From: Apophysomyces variabilis
Taxonomy: Eukaryota; Mucoromycota; Mucoromycetes; Mucorales; Mucoraceae
NCBI GenBank assembly: GCA_002749535.1
Contig: MZZL01000054.1
Coordinates: 5,580 to 69,579 of the forward strand
Length of the DNA: 64,000 nucleotides
Reading direction: 5' to 3'
Shown: positions 63,746-64,000 of the stretch, piece by piece
Position numbering within the stretch: position 1 is the first letter of the stretch
Layout of the letters: every line of letters starts with the position of its first letter
Position numbers and translations under genes: made by a program
Notes under the pieces: model-generated
Databases searched by the model: none
Told to the model about the DNA's origin: nothing
What the model saw: only the letters and a program-made list of their open reading frames with translations

Positions 63746-64000
63746 ATGACACGACGTTACTCCGCTTACCGAAGATCACCTCCATTGCCCGACGATGCCG
63801 GTACATGTCATGTCTATGATTTAGTTTGAACAGTTTGACTTACCATGAAATAGCCCAAAGGATGGACAAAGCGTGGGAATCAATCCAGCAAAAAAGTAAG
63901 CTGCACGGACCCCAAATAGGGGGTTCGGCAATTTTTTCTATATGTATTCACAAATGCTCTCAAATGAAACGTTTTTCTTACAGCCTTCACGAAATGGTAA
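63746..64000 (+). CDS. N-terminus of an alpha-actinin-like actin cross-linker (partial, runs off the window)
   Basis: Three short exons, 63746-63800, 63854-63895 and 63984-63996, with a GTAA donor at the window edge. They encode MTRRYSAYRRSPPLPDDA, then AQRMDKAWESIQQK and TFTKW. The W-E-x-x-Q-x-K-TFT-x-W signature is the start of the first calponin-homology domain of alpha-actinin and spectrin-family actin-binding proteins, where TFT.W.N follows. Only about 35 residues are visible, so alpha-actinin is favoured because the signature sits so close to the N-terminus, but beta-spectrin or fimbrin-like proteins are not excluded. Confidence 0.7.

Overview
The window reads as nuclear DNA of an early-diverging filamentous fungus, most likely Mucoromycota (Mucorales). 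Reasons: dense short introns (about 50-85 nt, GT...AG), AT-rich intergenic DNA, a Zn2Cys6 regulator beside animal-like genes that yeasts lack (an SSXT/SS18-type coactivator, an Integrator-like protein, ARS2, an HMIT-like inositol transporter), and several relics of fungal DNA transposons. The genus cannot be fixed from the sequence alone. Gene models below were joined by hand: exon phases close and total lengths divide by three unless stated otherwise.

Region 1 (1-12.6 kb) is a graveyard of decayed mobile or repeat-type genes: a broken protein with a WRN/RNase D-like 3'-5' exonuclease block (+, about 2.45-5.85 kb), an unrecognised spliced gene with stops (-, about 7.5-9.4 kb), and a MULE transposase relic (-, about 10.84-12.6 kb) that ends 265 bp in front of ARS2. 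Region 2 (12.8-20 kb) holds ARS2 and, in tandem, a helical-repeat protein that looks like Integrator subunit 5; both families belong to nuclear RNA 3'-end/cap processing. Region 3 (20-23.5 kb) carries two Tc1/mariner-type (DDE_3) transposase fragments on opposite strands. Region 4 (23.5-29.2 kb) contains a Zn2Cys6 regulator, then HAT1 and FCF2 diverging from a 247-bp shared promoter. Region 5 (29.28-33.47 kb) is the standout: an apparently intact six-exon Fanzor (eukaryotic TnpB homologue), about 1300 residues, with all three RuvC acidic residues and the zinc ribbon, abutting FCF2 tail to tail.

Region 6 (35-45.3 kb) has a multipass membrane protein, a 3.8-kb gene-free stretch with a single N flanked by an exact 305-bp duplication (probably an assembly join), an HMIT-type H+/myo-inositol symporter, and a divergent glutamine-rich SSXT coactivator. 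Region 7 (45.3-50.4 kb) has a Helitron fragment and a pair of GNAT acetyltransferase paralogues, one intact and one decaying. Region 8 (51.5-56 kb) has mitochondrial D-2-hydroxyglutarate dehydrogenase and NADH-cytochrome b5 reductase. Region 9 (59.8-64 kb) has a homeodomain factor, the SMC5/6 subunit NSE1, and the first exons of an alpha-actinin-like gene cut by the window edge.

A theme is chromatin, RNA processing and genome maintenance (ARS2, INTS5-like, HAT1, SSXT, NSE1), but there is no operon-like logic. No rRNA, tRNA or CRISPR array was recognised.
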